This document shows, one piece after another, positions 6,640 to 15,522 of a stretch of DNA of 64,000 nt. Origin of the DNA: Enterovibrio baiacu (GTDB lineage Bacteria > Pseudomonadota > Gammaproteobacteria > Enterobacterales > Vibrionaceae); NCBI RefSeq assembly GCF_004120195.1, contig NZ_SCHN01000006.1, forward strand, positions 1-64,000. The letters are read 5' to 3'. Both the position numbers and the translations under genes were made by a program. Numbering within the stretch: the stretch's first letter is position 1; every line of letters begins with the position of its first letter. The notes beneath the pieces are model-generated. The model ran no database searches and was not told the DNA's origin. It saw only the letters and a list, made by a program, of their open reading frames with translations.

Positions 6640-8051
6640 CAGAATCGAGACGAATGCCCATCACCCTGCAGTTTTTTGAGTACTCACCGACTCGCCTTGC
6701 CGATCTATTTTCACGCGTTGAAGCGCATTCTTGGTCAATGTTGTTGCAATCTGCCGCAGCGTCTCACCCTGATAATCGCTTTGATATTCTGGTTGCAGAC
6801 CCTATCGCGACACTGTGCAGTGAGAATGGCGAAAACACGGTTCGTTATCGTGATGGTTCTGATAAGAATGAAACCATGGCGCAAAACAACGATGACCCCT
6901 TCCAAGTGCTCCGTCGTTTACAAGATGCGTTACTCCCAGAAATTGAGCCGATAGCACCTTGGCCGTTCTTAGGCGGTGCATTAGGGTATTTCAGTTACGA
7001 CTTAGGCCGACAAGTTGAAACCTTGCCGACCCTTGCTGAAAACGACATTGCGATCCCTGACATGGCGATTGGCATTTATGATTGGGCGCTGATTGCTGAT
7101 CATAAAGAACAAAAGCTGGTGCTGATCCAGCCGGAAGGCCAAGATCGTTGGGCGTGGCTGAATGCGCAACAATCGCCTTCAACGTTTTCATCGTCTGAGC
7201 AGGACAAACACGCCGCGGCGTTTTCACTCACTGACGCTTGGCAAGCCAACATGACGCCAGAGAGCTATGAGAACAAATTCGATGCGGTGCAAGCCTATTT
7301 GATGTCGGGGGATTGCTACCAGATCAACCTGGCACAACGCTTTGAAGCCCCCTACCAAGGCAGTGAATGGAACGCGTATCAACGTTTGGCAGAAAACAAT
7401 GGCGCACCTTTCTCGGGCTTCTTGCGATTAGATAACGCGGCGATTTTGTCCGTGTCGCCAGAACGCTTTTTGCAATTGCACGGTAAAGAAATCGAAACCA
7501 AGCCGATAAAAGGAACAAGGCCCCGCGGCAAAACGCCGTCTGAAGACGCCGAAAAGATGGAAGACTTGCTCACCGCGGAGAAAGATCGCGCGGAGAATTT
7601 GATGATTGTGGACCTGTTGCGAAATGATATTGGCCGCGTGGCCTCGCCGGGTTCGGTAAATGTGCCTAAACTTTTCAATATCGAGACGTTTCCGGCTGTC
7701 CATCATTTAGTCAGTACTGTAACGGGAACCTTGGCAGACAACGAGCATGCCATTGATTTGCTGAGGGCATGTTTCCCCGGTGGTTCAATCACTGGCGCAC
7801 CCAAGGTGCGCGCAATGGAAATCATTGAAGAGTTAGAACCCCACCGTCGCACCATCTACTGTGGCAGCATTGGTTATTTAAGCCGCTGCGGCACCATGGA
7901 CACGAGCATCACCATTCGTACCTTGGTGTGTCACGAACAGCGGATCTACGCTTGGGCTGGCGGTGCAGTGGTTGCTGACAGTGAAGCCGCATCGGAATAC
8001 CAAGAAACTCTCGATAAATTGAGCAAGATATTACCCGTTCTCTCTGCGTAA
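6636..8051 (+). CDS. pabB: Aminodeoxychorismate synthase component I
   Basis: Combines chorismate with ammonia supplied by PabA to make 4-amino-4-deoxychorismate in the folate pathway. At 471 residues it is slightly longer than E. coli PabB. The N-terminal Anth_synt_I_N domain is followed by the chorismate-binding domain (about 200-465) with KPIKGTRPRG, where the lysine after PI is the PabB hallmark (alanine in TrpE), FPGGSITGAPKVRAMEII, and a C-terminal GGAVVADS segment. The start may be 6636, coupled to the upstream frame, or the ATG at 6654. NudL follows 85 bases downstream on the same strand, as in other gamma-proteobacteria. Confidence 0.95.
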   Translation: MTESRRMPITLQFFEYSPTRLADLFSRVEAHSWSMLLQSAAASHPDNRFDILVADPIATLCSENGENTVRYRDGSDKNETMAQNNDDPFQVLRRLQDALLPEIEPIAPWPFLGGALGYFSYDLGRQVETLPTLAENDIAIPDMAIGIYDWALIADHKEQKLVLIQPEGQDRWAWLNAQQSPSTFSSSEQDKHAAAFSLTDAWQANMTPESYENKFDAVQAYLMSGDCYQINLAQRFEAPYQGSEWNAYQRLAENNGAPFSGFLRLDNAAILSVSPERFLQLHGKEIETKPIKGTRPRGKTPSEDAEKMEDLLTAEKDRAENLMIVDLLRNDIGRVASPGSVNVPKLFNIETFPAVHHLVSTVTGTLADNEHAIDLLRACFPGGSITGAPKVRAMEIIEELEPHRRTIYCGSIGYLSRCGTMDTSITIRTLVCHEQRIYAWAGGAVVADSEAASEYQETLDKLSKILPVLSA

Positions 8052-8136
8052 CACGCTACTGCACCGGCTCTTCCCTACGGCAGAACCCGTGCTTCGTTAA
8101 CGCAGCGCTTTGATGAACACGTATGGAAAGGAAATC

Positions 8137-8829
8137 ATGTTAAAAACGCCAGGGATGGAAAACGACGAACCGTTAACCTTAGAGTTTCTGCAGCGATGCA
8201 CTCGCCAGAACCCTATGCGCCCCCTGTCCCGTCACTGGCTTGTTCAACGATTTAGCCTAAGTCCTTGTAACAATTATGATGAGCGCGTGTTACAGCGCGC
8301 TCGTGATGCCTTCACGCAAAACAACACCACCGAACTTCGAGAAGCCGCCGTCATGATCGCCCTTGCAGAACGCAATGGCGAACTGCAGGTGTTGCTTACC
8401 AAAAGAGCCATGCATTTGAAGCATCATCCCGGGCAAATCAGTTTCCCTGGCGGCAAAGTAGAGAGATCTGACAAAGACATCGTTGAAACCGCCATCAGAG
8501 AGATGGAAGAAGAGATCGGCGTGACGACCACGCGCGACAACCTTCTTGGCTGTTTAGCCCCGCTTCCAACGGTCAGCGGCTACTTGGTTACGCCAGTGAT
8601 CGCCTTTGTTGACGCGGATTATGAGGCTGTGATTGATGCCAATGAGGTGGACTGCTTATTTGAAGTGCCACTCGCCCAATTTATGAGACGCAACGCCATC
8701 GCCAAACAGCCTTTTTTAGTGCGTGGAAAAACGTACGACATTTATGCGATGACCTACCAAGAGCACTTAATCTGGGGGGTGACGGCACAAATTCTCCATA
8801 CATTAAGCCAACAACTTCACCTCCAGTGA
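8137..8829 (+). CDS. nudL: Nudix hydrolase, CoA pyrophosphatase NudL-like
   Basis: A 230-residue Nudix protein. The Nudix box is complete (GGKVERSDKDIVETAIREME then EEIG), and upstream is the LTKRAMHLKHHPGQISFPGG segment typical of the YeaB/NudL CoA-pyrophosphatase group (UPF0035). It would cleave CoA to phosphopantetheine and 3',5'-ADP. The start at 8137 is chosen because AAAGG lies 7 bases upstream; an in-frame ATG at 8113 has no such signal. It follows pabB, a conserved neighbourhood, and may share its transcript. Confidence 0.9.
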   Translation: MLKTPGMENDEPLTLEFLQRCTRQNPMRPLSRHWLVQRFSLSPCNNYDERVLQRARDAFTQNNTTELREAAVMIALAERNGELQVLLTKRAMHLKHHPGQISFPGGKVERSDKDIVETAIREMEEEIGVTTTRDNLLGCLAPLPTVSGYLVTPVIAFVDADYEAVIDANEVDCLFEVPLAQFMRRNAIAKQPFLVRGKTYDIYAMTYQEHLIWGVTAQILHTLSQQLHLQ

Positions 8830-8986
8830 TGCCAAAATTTGCCCAGCCCTCACACGCGACAAATATTAACTTTTGTTGATTATTTCAAATTATTTTTAGC
8901 CTATTAAACATCGTTTTTAAACGATAAAAAAGCGATAGCGTGTAACAAAAAATATTCTTTCCGCTTCCTTACATTTACAAAGAAAA

Positions 8987-9000
8987 GTGATCTTAATCAC
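8987..9000 (+). promoter_or_regulatory. CRP- or FNR-like site upstream of sdaC
   Basis: GTGATCTTAATCAC is a perfect palindrome matching the CRP core GTGA-N6-TCAC and also the FNR core TGAT-N4-ATCA. It is 73 bases before the sdaC start, a fitting place for activation of serine uptake. Confidence 0.65.
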
Positions 9001-9072
9001 GGTTTGAAATGCAAATATGTAAACAATACGCGTCGACTATGATCCGTTACGTATTTTTTTGGTGATTAAACG

Positions 9073-10341
9073 ATGCAAACCACCCAATCCACCACCACTT
9101 CAAGCGCTGCCAAAATGAAATGGTCTGCGCAAGATACAACTTGGATGCTATCTCTGTTCGGAACAGCGGTAGGTGCAGGTATTCTTTTCCTTCCAATCAA
9201 TGCTGGCTTAAACGGATTCTGGCCGCTGGTTGCGTTGGCGCTGCTTGTTGGCCCAATGACGTACTTCGCCCACCGTGGCTTAGCACGTTTTGTACTGTCT
9301 TCTAAAAAACCAGGAAGCGACATCACTGAAGTGGTTGAAGAACACTTCGGCGCGACCGCGGGTAAACTCATCACTCTTCTGTACTTTTTCGCGATTTACC
9401 CGATCGTTCTGATTTACGGCGTTGGTATTACCAACACGGTTGACTCTTTCATGGTGAACCAACTTGGCATGGAATCACTTCCACGTGCCGTACTGTCTAT
9501 CGTTCTTATCCTAGGTATGATGTCTGTCATGCTTGCGGGTGAGAAACTGATGCTGAAAGTCACGCAGTTCTTGGTTTACCCACTGGTTGCTATCCTTCTG
9601 TTCATGTCTATCTACCTGATCCCTGATTGGAACACATCTGCACTGCAGCAAATTCCAACCGCAGGTGATTTCATGACAACTATCTGGATCTCTATCCCTG
9701 TATTGGTGTTCGCGTTTAACCATAGCCCTGCAATTTCTGCATTCTCTATGGCACAAACACGTGAATACGGTGACAACGCTGAGCGCAAATCAAACCAAAT
9801 CTTGTTCCGCACCGCGGGCATGCTGCTTGGTTTCGTTATGCTGTTCGTGTTCTCTTGCGTACTGAGCCTAACGCCTGCTGACCTTGTTGAAGCAAAAGCG
9901 CAGAACTTGGCGGTACTGTCATACCTTGCAAACAAGCACGAAAGCCCATTCATTTCTTACTTGGGTCCAATCGTTGCGTTCGTTGCTATCGTTTCTTCTT
10001 TCTTCGGTCACTACATGGGTGCACGTGAAGGTCTGAACGGTTTGATCATCAAGCAACTTCGTTCACGCAATAAAACAGTTAACCTGAAGAAAATCGACAT
10101 GTTCACTGTTGCGTTTGTGATCATCACAAGCTGGATTGTTGCAACCATCAACCCAAGCATTTTGGGTATGATTGAGTCGCTAGGTGGCCCTATCATTGCA
10201 ACGATTCTGTTCATCATGCCGATGTACGCAATCAAGAAAGTACCAGCGATGAAGAAGTATGGCGGCAAAGCCAGCAACATCTTCGTGACTTTCATGGGTA
10301 TGGTAGCGATTTCAGCGATTATGTACGGTTTCGTATCGTAA
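9073..10341 (+). CDS. sdaC: Serine:H+ symporter SdaC
   Basis: Inner-membrane L-serine uptake carrier of the HAAAP (hydroxy/aromatic amino acid permease) family, 422 residues with about 11 predicted membrane segments. The first segment carries [19 protein letters not shown], the family's substrate-site helix. A hydrophilic N-terminus of about 20 residues precedes it. It is followed by the serine deaminase gene sdaA after an intervening terminator, so the two probably have separate promoters although they form one catabolic function. The CRP/FNR-like palindrome upstream suggests control by carbon or oxygen status. Confidence 0.95.
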   Translation: MQTTQSTTTSSAAKMKWSAQDTTWMLSLFGTAVGAGILFLPINAGLNGFWPLVALALLVGPMTYFAHRGLARFVLSSKKPGSDITEVVEEHFGATAGKLITLLYFFAIYPIVLIYGVGITNTVDSFMVNQLGMESLPRAVLSIVLILGMMSVMLAGEKLMLKVTQFLVYPLVAILLFMSIYLIPDWNTSALQQIPTAGDFMTTIWISIPVLVFAFNHSPAISAFSMAQTREYGDNAERKSNQILFRTAGMLLGFVMLFVFSCVLSLTPADLVEAKAQNLAVLSYLANKHESPFISYLGPIVAFVAIVSSFFGHYMGAREGLNGLIIKQLRSRNKTVNLKKIDMFTVAFVIITSWIVATINPSILGMIESLGGPIIATILFIMPMYAIKKVPAMKKYGGKASNIFVTFMGMVAISAIMYGFVS

Positions 10342-10370
10342 AAATTCGTGTAAACTAGCCGACCTGTAAA

Positions 10371-10406
10371 AGAGCAAGGATTCTCTAATGACCTTGCTCT
10401 TTTTTG
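10371..10406 (+). terminator. Intrinsic terminator after sdaC
   Basis: A 9-bp stem AGAGCAAGG/CCTTGCTCT (10371-10379 and 10392-10400) is followed by a T run. Confidence 0.88.
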
Positions 10407-10537
10407 CTTTCCAATCACGAGCCACGGAATTCCTTTCCTGCTCTGAATCTGGTCGCCTCCACGGATGGATAACTATTTAAGAATAAATCCAAATGCCCGC
10501 TTAACGTAAACCGCGAGCATTGACTGAGGTATGACAA

Positions 10538-11899
10538 ATGATCAGTGTTTTTGACATCTATAAAATCGGCGTAGGCCCATCTAGCTCACACACCGTGGGT
10601 CCAATGAAAGCAGGTAAGTCTTTCATCGACGATTTGCGCAGTATGGAAAAACTGCGTGATGTAACAAAAATCACCGTTGACGTATACGGCTCTCTGTCTT
10701 TGACAGGTAAAGGCCACCACACCGACGTTGCTATCATCATGGGTCTTGCGGGTAACACCCCAGAGCACGTTGATATCGACAGCATTCCTGGCTTTATCGC
10801 GCGTGTTGAAGAAACCGAGCGTCTGCCAGTTGGCATGCACTGCCACACCGTTGATTTCCCACGTGATGGTGGCATGAACTTCCACACGTCTAACCTGCCA
10901 TTGCACGAAAATGGTATGGAAATCCACGCGTGGATCGGTGAAGAAAAGATCTACACCAAAACCTATTACTCTATCGGCGGTGGTTTCATCGTTGACGAAG
11001 AGAACTTCGGCAAAGAAGACGAAAACAAAATCAAAGTACCTTACGATTTCAACAGCGCAGAAGAGCTGCTGGCACATTGTAAAGAAACGGGTTTGTCGAT
11101 CAGTGCTGTGGTCATGTCTAACATGCGTGCGATGCACTCAGAAGACGAAATTCAAACCTACTTCGGTAACATCTGGCGCACCATGCGCGAATGTTTGGAC
11201 CGCGGTATGAGCAACGAAGGCGTATTGCCGGGTCCACTGCGTGTTCCACGTCGTGCGGCTGCACTTCGTCAACAGCTGATTGCGTCTGAGAAGTTCTCTA
11301 ACGACCCTATGGCAGTGGTTGACTGGGTGAACATGTTTGCCTTCGCCGTGAACGAAGAAAACGCCGCGGGTGGCCGTGTTGTTACTGCACCTACCAATGG
11401 TGCATGTGGCATCATCCCTGCCGTATTGGCGTACTACGACAAGTTCATTCAAAACGTAGGGCCACGTGAATACATGCGTTACTTTGCGGTATCTGGCGCG
11501 ATTGGCGGCCTGTACAAGCAAAATGCATCTATCTCTGGCGCGGAAGTGGGCTGTCAGGGTGAAGTTGGCGTGGCGTGTTCGATGGCGGCTGCAGGTTTGG
11601 CTGAATTGATGGGCGGTAGTGCGCAACAAGTGTGTATCGCGGCTGAAATCGGCATGGAGCACAACCTAGGTCTAACGTGTGACCCTGTTGCAGGTCAGGT
11701 TCAGGTGCCATGTATCGAGCGTAACGGTATCGCTGCAATGAAAGCGATCAACGCAACGCGTATGGCGCTGCGTCGTTCGTCTGAGCCGCGTGTGTCGCTG
11801 GACAAAGTGATCGAGACCATGCTGGAAACCGGCAAAGACATGAACGCGAAATACCGTGAAACCTCTCAAGGTGGTCTCGCCATCAAAGTTATCTGCTAA
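10538..11899 (+). CDS. sdaA: L-serine ammonia-lyase (iron-sulfur serine deaminase)
   Basis: Deaminates L-serine to pyruvate and ammonia with an oxygen-sensitive [4Fe-4S] cluster. The 453-residue single-chain form has the beta domain first (about 1-160, [16 protein letters not shown]) and the alpha domain after it (about 185-450). Conserved cysteines are seen in [19 protein letters not shown] and VQVPCIERN, as expected for cluster binding. GAGG lies 11-14 bases before the ATG. Together with the serine carrier upstream it allows serine to be used as a carbon source. Confidence 0.96.
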   Translation: MISVFDIYKIGVGPSSSHTVGPMKAGKSFIDDLRSMEKLRDVTKITVDVYGSLSLTGKGHHTDVAIIMGLAGNTPEHVDIDSIPGFIARVEETERLPVGMHCHTVDFPRDGGMNFHTSNLPLHENGMEIHAWIGEEKIYTKTYYSIGGGFIVDEENFGKEDENKIKVPYDFNSAEELLAHCKETGLSISAVVMSNMRAMHSEDEIQTYFGNIWRTMRECLDRGMSNEGVLPGPLRVPRRAAALRQQLIASEKFSNDPMAVVDWVNMFAFAVNEENAAGGRVVTAPTNGACGIIPAVLAYYDKFIQNVGPREYMRYFAVSGAIGGLYKQNASISGAEVGCQGEVGVACSMAAAGLAELMGGSAQQVCIAAEIGMEHNLGLTCDPVAGQVQVPCIERNGIAAMKAINATRMALRRSSEPRVSLDKVIETMLETGKDMNAKYRETSQGGLAIKVIC

Positions 11900-11960
11900 T
11901 ACGCAGTAACGAAGACATCGTCTTTGGCGATAACGTGACGACGTTGCGTTATCACCAGAA

Positions 11961-11993
11961 AAAAGAAACCCGCCGAATTGGCGGGTTTCTTTT
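11961..11993 (+). terminator. Intrinsic terminator after sdaA
   Basis: A 10-bp stem GAAACCCGCC/GGCGGGTTTC with a short loop is followed by TTTT; A and T tracts on both sides could make it bidirectional with the converging sigma-factor gene. Confidence 0.88.
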
Positions 11994-12010
11994 ATCCATC
12001 ACTTTTCATT

Positions 12011-12595
12011 TCAAGCGGTGGCCAACATACGTTCTTCTTCTTTCACGACATGCCGCTCTGCAGCGTCTATCGCGCGATAAAGGCGCATCTTGGTTGCACT
12101 AAGCCCCAGTCCAAGCACTTGGCTGATTTCCTCAAGGGATAAGTCGTGCTCAAAACGCAGTACGAGTATCTCTTGTGCCGTCTTTGCCAAGTTTCGAACA
12201 GTGTTGGCGATGCCTTGTTGCTCTGCAGCAACGGGACACACTTCTTCACTGCCCTGCTCTTCTGATTGCTCTTCCGAAATGAAACGCTGATGGTGTGTCG
12301 CACGTTTCTTTAAATAGCTTCTGCATTGATTGTCTGCAATCGCATATAACCAACTTCTGAATGCCGCTTCGCCGCGGTAGGCGTGGATGTAGCGGTAGCT
12401 ACGAACAAGGGTTTCTTGCAATACGTCATCCGCATCATAAGAACAACCCAGCCACGCCATGCATCGACGATGTAATGGTGAAAGATAACGAGCGACCACT
12501 TGGTCAAAATAGTGGCGAGCTAATGGGTCCCCCGCCTGAATCTTCGCTATCTGTTCACGCTCACTGTTGAGACAGTTTGAATCCACTGAATGCAT
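12011..12595 (-). CDS. ECF-type RNA polymerase sigma factor
   Basis: A 194-residue group 4 sigma factor. Region 2 (about 25-95) contains DADDVLQETLVRSYRYI and FRSWLYAIADNQCRSYLKK; region 4 (about 135-185) contains the helix-turn-helix LEEISQVLGLGLSATKMRL. Linker residues 100-130 are acidic. AGGAGGG precedes the ATG at good spacing. Most ECF factors are co-transcribed with an anti-sigma factor, but none is seen: the downstream neighbour is the converging sdaA and the upstream neighbour is a transporter about 450 bases away. The target genes are unknown. Confidence 0.9.
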   Translation of the reverse strand: MHSVDSNCLNSEREQIAKIQAGDPLARHYFDQVVARYLSPLHRRCMAWLGCSYDADDVLQETLVRSYRYIHAYRGEAAFRSWLYAIADNQCRSYLKKRATHHQRFISEEQSEEQGSEEVCPVAAEQQGIANTVRNLAKTAQEILVLRFEHDLSLEEISQVLGLGLSATKMRLYRAIDAAERHVVKEEERMLATA

Positions 12596-12724
12596 GATTA
12601 ATACCCTCCTGGTATTCGAGTGGTGTAATCAACCTAGCCAAACGAAGATCAACAATCAAACAGTGTTTTCTATTCAAAAATGACAAATTTTTGGGCAATG
12701 CAAACGCGCGTTTTCAAAAAAATA

Positions 12725-12780
12725 TTGAACGGCGTTTTTTAATCAACGACTTACAAACATCACTATCGAACGCCGTTCAA
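12725..12780. promoter_or_regulatory. 12-bp inverted repeat pair upstream of the ECF sigma gene
   Basis: TTGAACGGCGTT (12725-12736) and its exact reverse complement AACGCCGTTCAA (12769-12780) are 32 bp apart. Each arm contains the near-palindrome GAACG-N-CGTT, the shape of a TetR-type half operator. They lie 130-185 bp before the sigma-factor start. No matching regulator gene is in the neighbourhood. Confidence 0.45.
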
Positions 12781-12995
12781 TTGACACACAAATTTTGTGC
12801 TTTCAATCAGATAGTGAATTTCTCACCGCTGACACACATTATCAAAACTGGCCGCAGGTCTGACCACTAAATTCTTATACATCAGGTGGCAATAATGAAT
12901 ATTTTTTTAGCCACCCGCCAACAGAGAAATGATGAAAGAAGGCAACGCGTTTTCTCCTTCTTTCCCACCGTAATGTGCTGGGTAAACACCAGGCA

Positions 12996-13025
12996 TAAAA
13001 AAAGCCCGCTATCTATAGCGGGCTC
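12996..13025 (-). terminator. Intrinsic terminator after the OFA-like transporter
   Basis: A 10-bp stem AGCCCGCTAT/ATAGCGGGCT (13003-13012, 13015-13024) with a two-base loop is followed on the minus strand by a T run. Confidence 0.85.
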
Positions 13026-13049
13026 TCTCAATGCGAATTGCGTCGGCGA

Positions 13050-14267
13050 TTATGCCGTTGCTTTTTTCGCTGAAACTGCGCCAACTGGCTTGGTCACGAA
13101 TGACAGAACAACAGCCACTGCCAGCATCGCTGCACAGATGGTGTATGCCATGACATAGTTACCGGTCATGTCTACAGCGGTAGCTGCAACAACTGGACCG
13201 ATGAAGCCACTTACACCCCAAGCGGTGTATAGCACGCCGTAGTTACCACCGTAGTTTTTCAGACCGTAGTAATCAGCAGTGATAGATGGGAATACTGCTA
13301 GAAGCGTACCGTAACCCACACCTGCAACCGCAGCACCTACCATCAGAGTGAACTCGGTTTGGTAAGTCGCGAACATCATCATGTTGATGCCTTGCATGAT
13401 GAAGGCAATCATCAGCGTTTTGATACCACCGATCTTGTCAGACAAGATACCCGCAGCAACACGGCCACCTGAGTTGAAGATAGCCAGTACAACAACAAGG
13501 AATGCTACTTGGGTCAAATCAGATTGGTTGATAGCGATAGACGTGATGTTACCAATGATCATAAGACCTGCAGAAGACGCCAATGCGTACATTAGCCACA
13601 GTGAGTAGAACTGTGGTGTCTTCATCATTTCACGCCAGCCCATGTCTGCATTCGCAGCGCCACTTTTCGCCACGTAGCCCACAGGCGCTTCTGGCGTGTA
13701 GTCCGCAGGCGGGTTGTTGATGGTCAGCGCCAATGGCACAGCGATAACCAAGATGCCCACACCTAGGATCATGAAGCTAGATTGAATGCCGTACGTGTTG
13801 ATCAGCATAGACGTCAATGGCGCAAGGTAAACCGCAGCCAGACCGAAGCCCGCAGCGATAAGACCGTTAACCAGACCTTTCTTAGAAGGGTGGAACCACT
13901 TCATTGCTGCTGGAGCAAGACATGCGTAACCGAAACCGATGCCACAACCTGTTACTAGGCCGAAGCTTAGTAGAAGTGTCATTGGAGAATCAGCAAAGCT
14001 AGAAACGATCATGCCAAGACCAACCATTACTGTACCCAGGATCAACACTTTACGTGGACCCATGCGATCTTGAAGGTTACCCGCCACGAGCAAAGAAAGC
14101 GCAAAACAGATGGTTGCGACGGTGTAAGGCATAGATGCATCAGCATTTGACCAGCCCTGCTCTACCAAAGACTGTTTAAAAACAGACCATGCGTACAGGA
14201 TGCCGATACACATATTGATAAAGAAACCAGCGGCTAGGATGCCTGCAGCTTTGTTCATTTTTTTCAT
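13050..14267 (-). CDS. OFA-like major facilitator superfamily transporter
   Basis: A 405-residue inner-membrane MFS carrier with 12 predicted membrane segments. The first segment FFINMCIGILYAWSVF and the GNLQDRMGPRKV loop 2-3 motif resemble the oxalate/formate antiporter (OFA) subgroup, which exchanges small carboxylates. The substrate cannot be read from the sequence. The start at 14267 (MKKMNKAAG) is chosen because the in-frame 50-residue extension upstream is unlike the family; the ATG three codons later is an alternative. It stands alone, with a terminator after it and an inverted-repeat operator candidate 146 bases before it. Confidence 0.85.
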   Translation of the reverse strand: MKKMNKAAGILAAGFFINMCIGILYAWSVFKQSLVEQGWSNADASMPYTVATICFALSLLVAGNLQDRMGPRKVLILGTVMVGLGMIVSSFADSPMTLLLSFGLVTGCGIGFGYACLAPAAMKWFHPSKKGLVNGLIAAGFGLAAVYLAPLTSMLINTYGIQSSFMILGVGILVIAVPLALTINNPPADYTPEAPVGYVAKSGAANADMGWREMMKTPQFYSLWLMYALASSAGLMIIGNITSIAINQSDLTQVAFLVVVLAIFNSGGRVAAGILSDKIGGIKTLMIAFIMQGINMMMFATYQTEFTLMVGAAVAGVGYGTLLAVFPSITADYYGLKNYGGNYGVLYTAWGVSGFIGPVVAATAVDMTGNYVMAYTICAAMLAVAVVLSFVTKPVGAVSAKKATA

Positions 14268-14412
14268 GTTACGACTCAATAGACTCACAAATATAAGGTG
14301 TCGCGACAATCCAAAAGGCTGCGTCACCCACGAAATAAAATATTTTTGGAAATGTTCAAAATAGTTTGAGAACAACCAAAGCGCGCGGAGTCTATCAGGG
14401 ATTTTCAGTGTG

Positions 14413-14431
14413 ATCAAAATCTACTTTTGAT
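14413..14431. promoter_or_regulatory. Inverted repeat, candidate operator of the OFA-like transporter
   Basis: ATCAAAA-TCTAC-TTTTGAT has perfect 7-bp arms and lies about 150 bp before the transporter start. A related TCAAAA follows at about 14437. No regulator could be assigned. Confidence 0.4.
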
Positions 14432-14689
14432 TAGGGTCAAAATAGTTGCTTATTTGACGAAAAAACAATCATGAAGTGTGAATGGGGAAGTGAGGTGCTA
14501 AAAGCAAAATGCACAAAAAACCCTTTTAAATAAAGGCTTCAGTGAAATATACATTCTTTTACATCTAGACATCTCTGTTAAAAAATGCGGTAACAAATGA
14601 TGAACCAGATAGGCTGAGAAATCACAACCTATCTGACAATTATTTCAAAGACAGTGTGTCATTAATGATTCAACATAAATGAGGCAAGA

Positions 14690-15412
14690 CTAACGAACAG
14701 AGAAACCTTTGCTTTCCAGAAATGCTTTCATAAAAGGACGCGCTTCTTTATCTAAAGTGCCAGAAATTTGTTCGCTCCAGCTCATTTCTTTGCTGCCGCC
14801 CGTGCGGGTTCGATAGTACTCACGAATGGTTTCGTCATACGCCTCTAACGCGTTCTCATCCATGGGTTGATAGGTATCTTCGTGTACATATAAAGAAGAA
14901 GGTAGACGCGGCTTCACTTCTGGATCTTGCGCGGGATACCCCAGACACAAGCCGAACAAAGGGATCACATGCTTCGGTAACCCTAGCAACGCACTCACTT
15001 TTTCTGGGTTGTTTCGAAGGCCACCAATATACACACCGCCAAGCCCCAGCGATTCCGCCGCGGCCAATGCGTTTTGTGCTGCCAGTGCGCCATCGACGGC
15101 ACCAATCAGGGTTTGTTCGGCGAACCCCACCTTGGCATCTGGCTTGATCTGTAAATGGCGATTGAAATCGGCACACCACACAAAGAACTCAGCCGCATCG
15201 GCGACATACGCCTGCCCACCTGCGTATTCAGCCAGCAAACGACGCTTTTCTTTATCCACCACACGAATAACACTGGTGCACTGTATAAAGCTGGATGTCG
15301 ATGCGGCACGTGCACAATCTAAAATCGCGTTGCGCTGTTCATCAGAGATCGGTTGATCGTTGAATTTACGGATCGAGCGGTGGGCAAGTAAGGTGTTTAT
15401 AACGTCGTTCAT
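14690..15412 (-). CDS. nfsA: Oxygen-insensitive NADPH nitroreductase NfsA
   Basis: A cytoplasmic FMN flavoprotein of 240 residues that reduces nitroaromatics and quinones with NADPH in two-electron steps. The sequence follows E. coli NfsA closely: HRSIRKFNDQPIS at the start, SSFIQCTSVIRV for FMN contacts, WCADFNRHLQI, AAESLGLGGVYIGGLRNN, and a C-terminal KEARPFMKAFLESKGF. The length is the same as the family's. It stands just downstream of an Fe-alcohol dehydrogenase on the same strand, but a likely terminator separates them. Confidence 0.93.
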   Translation of the reverse strand: MNDVINTLLAHRSIRKFNDQPISDEQRNAILDCARAASTSSFIQCTSVIRVVDKEKRRLLAEYAGGQAYVADAAEFFVWCADFNRHLQIKPDAKVGFAEQTLIGAVDGALAAQNALAAAESLGLGGVYIGGLRNNPEKVSALLGLPKHVIPLFGLCLGYPAQDPEVKPRLPSSLYVHEDTYQPMDENALEAYDETIREYYRTRTGGSKEMSWSEQISGTLDKEARPFMKAFLESKGFSVR

Positions 15413-15464
15413 AACAAACTCTCAGTTCCTTTGTAGAACACCATTATTCTGCGATTGTGCTGTA

Positions 15465-15497
15465 AAAAGCAAAACGGGCACACAAGGTACCCGTTTG
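15465..15497 (-). terminator. Probable terminator after the Fe-alcohol dehydrogenase
   Basis: AAACGGG (15472-15478) pairs with CCCGTTT (15490-15496), followed on the minus strand by TTTTGCTTTTT. Confidence 0.6.
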
Positions 15498-15522
15498 GAT
15501 CACAACAGTTATCGTATTGATA

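Noticed and set aside
10586-11137. Long antisense frame within sdaA, and similar long frames opposite other genes
   Set aside because: Shadow frames caused by codon bias of the real gene; none has recognisable domains or ribosome-binding sites.
12895-13158. Plus-strand frame with a passable ribosome-binding site (GGTGG)
   Set aside because: It reads through the terminator hairpin and into the antisense of the OFA-like transporter; no family features.
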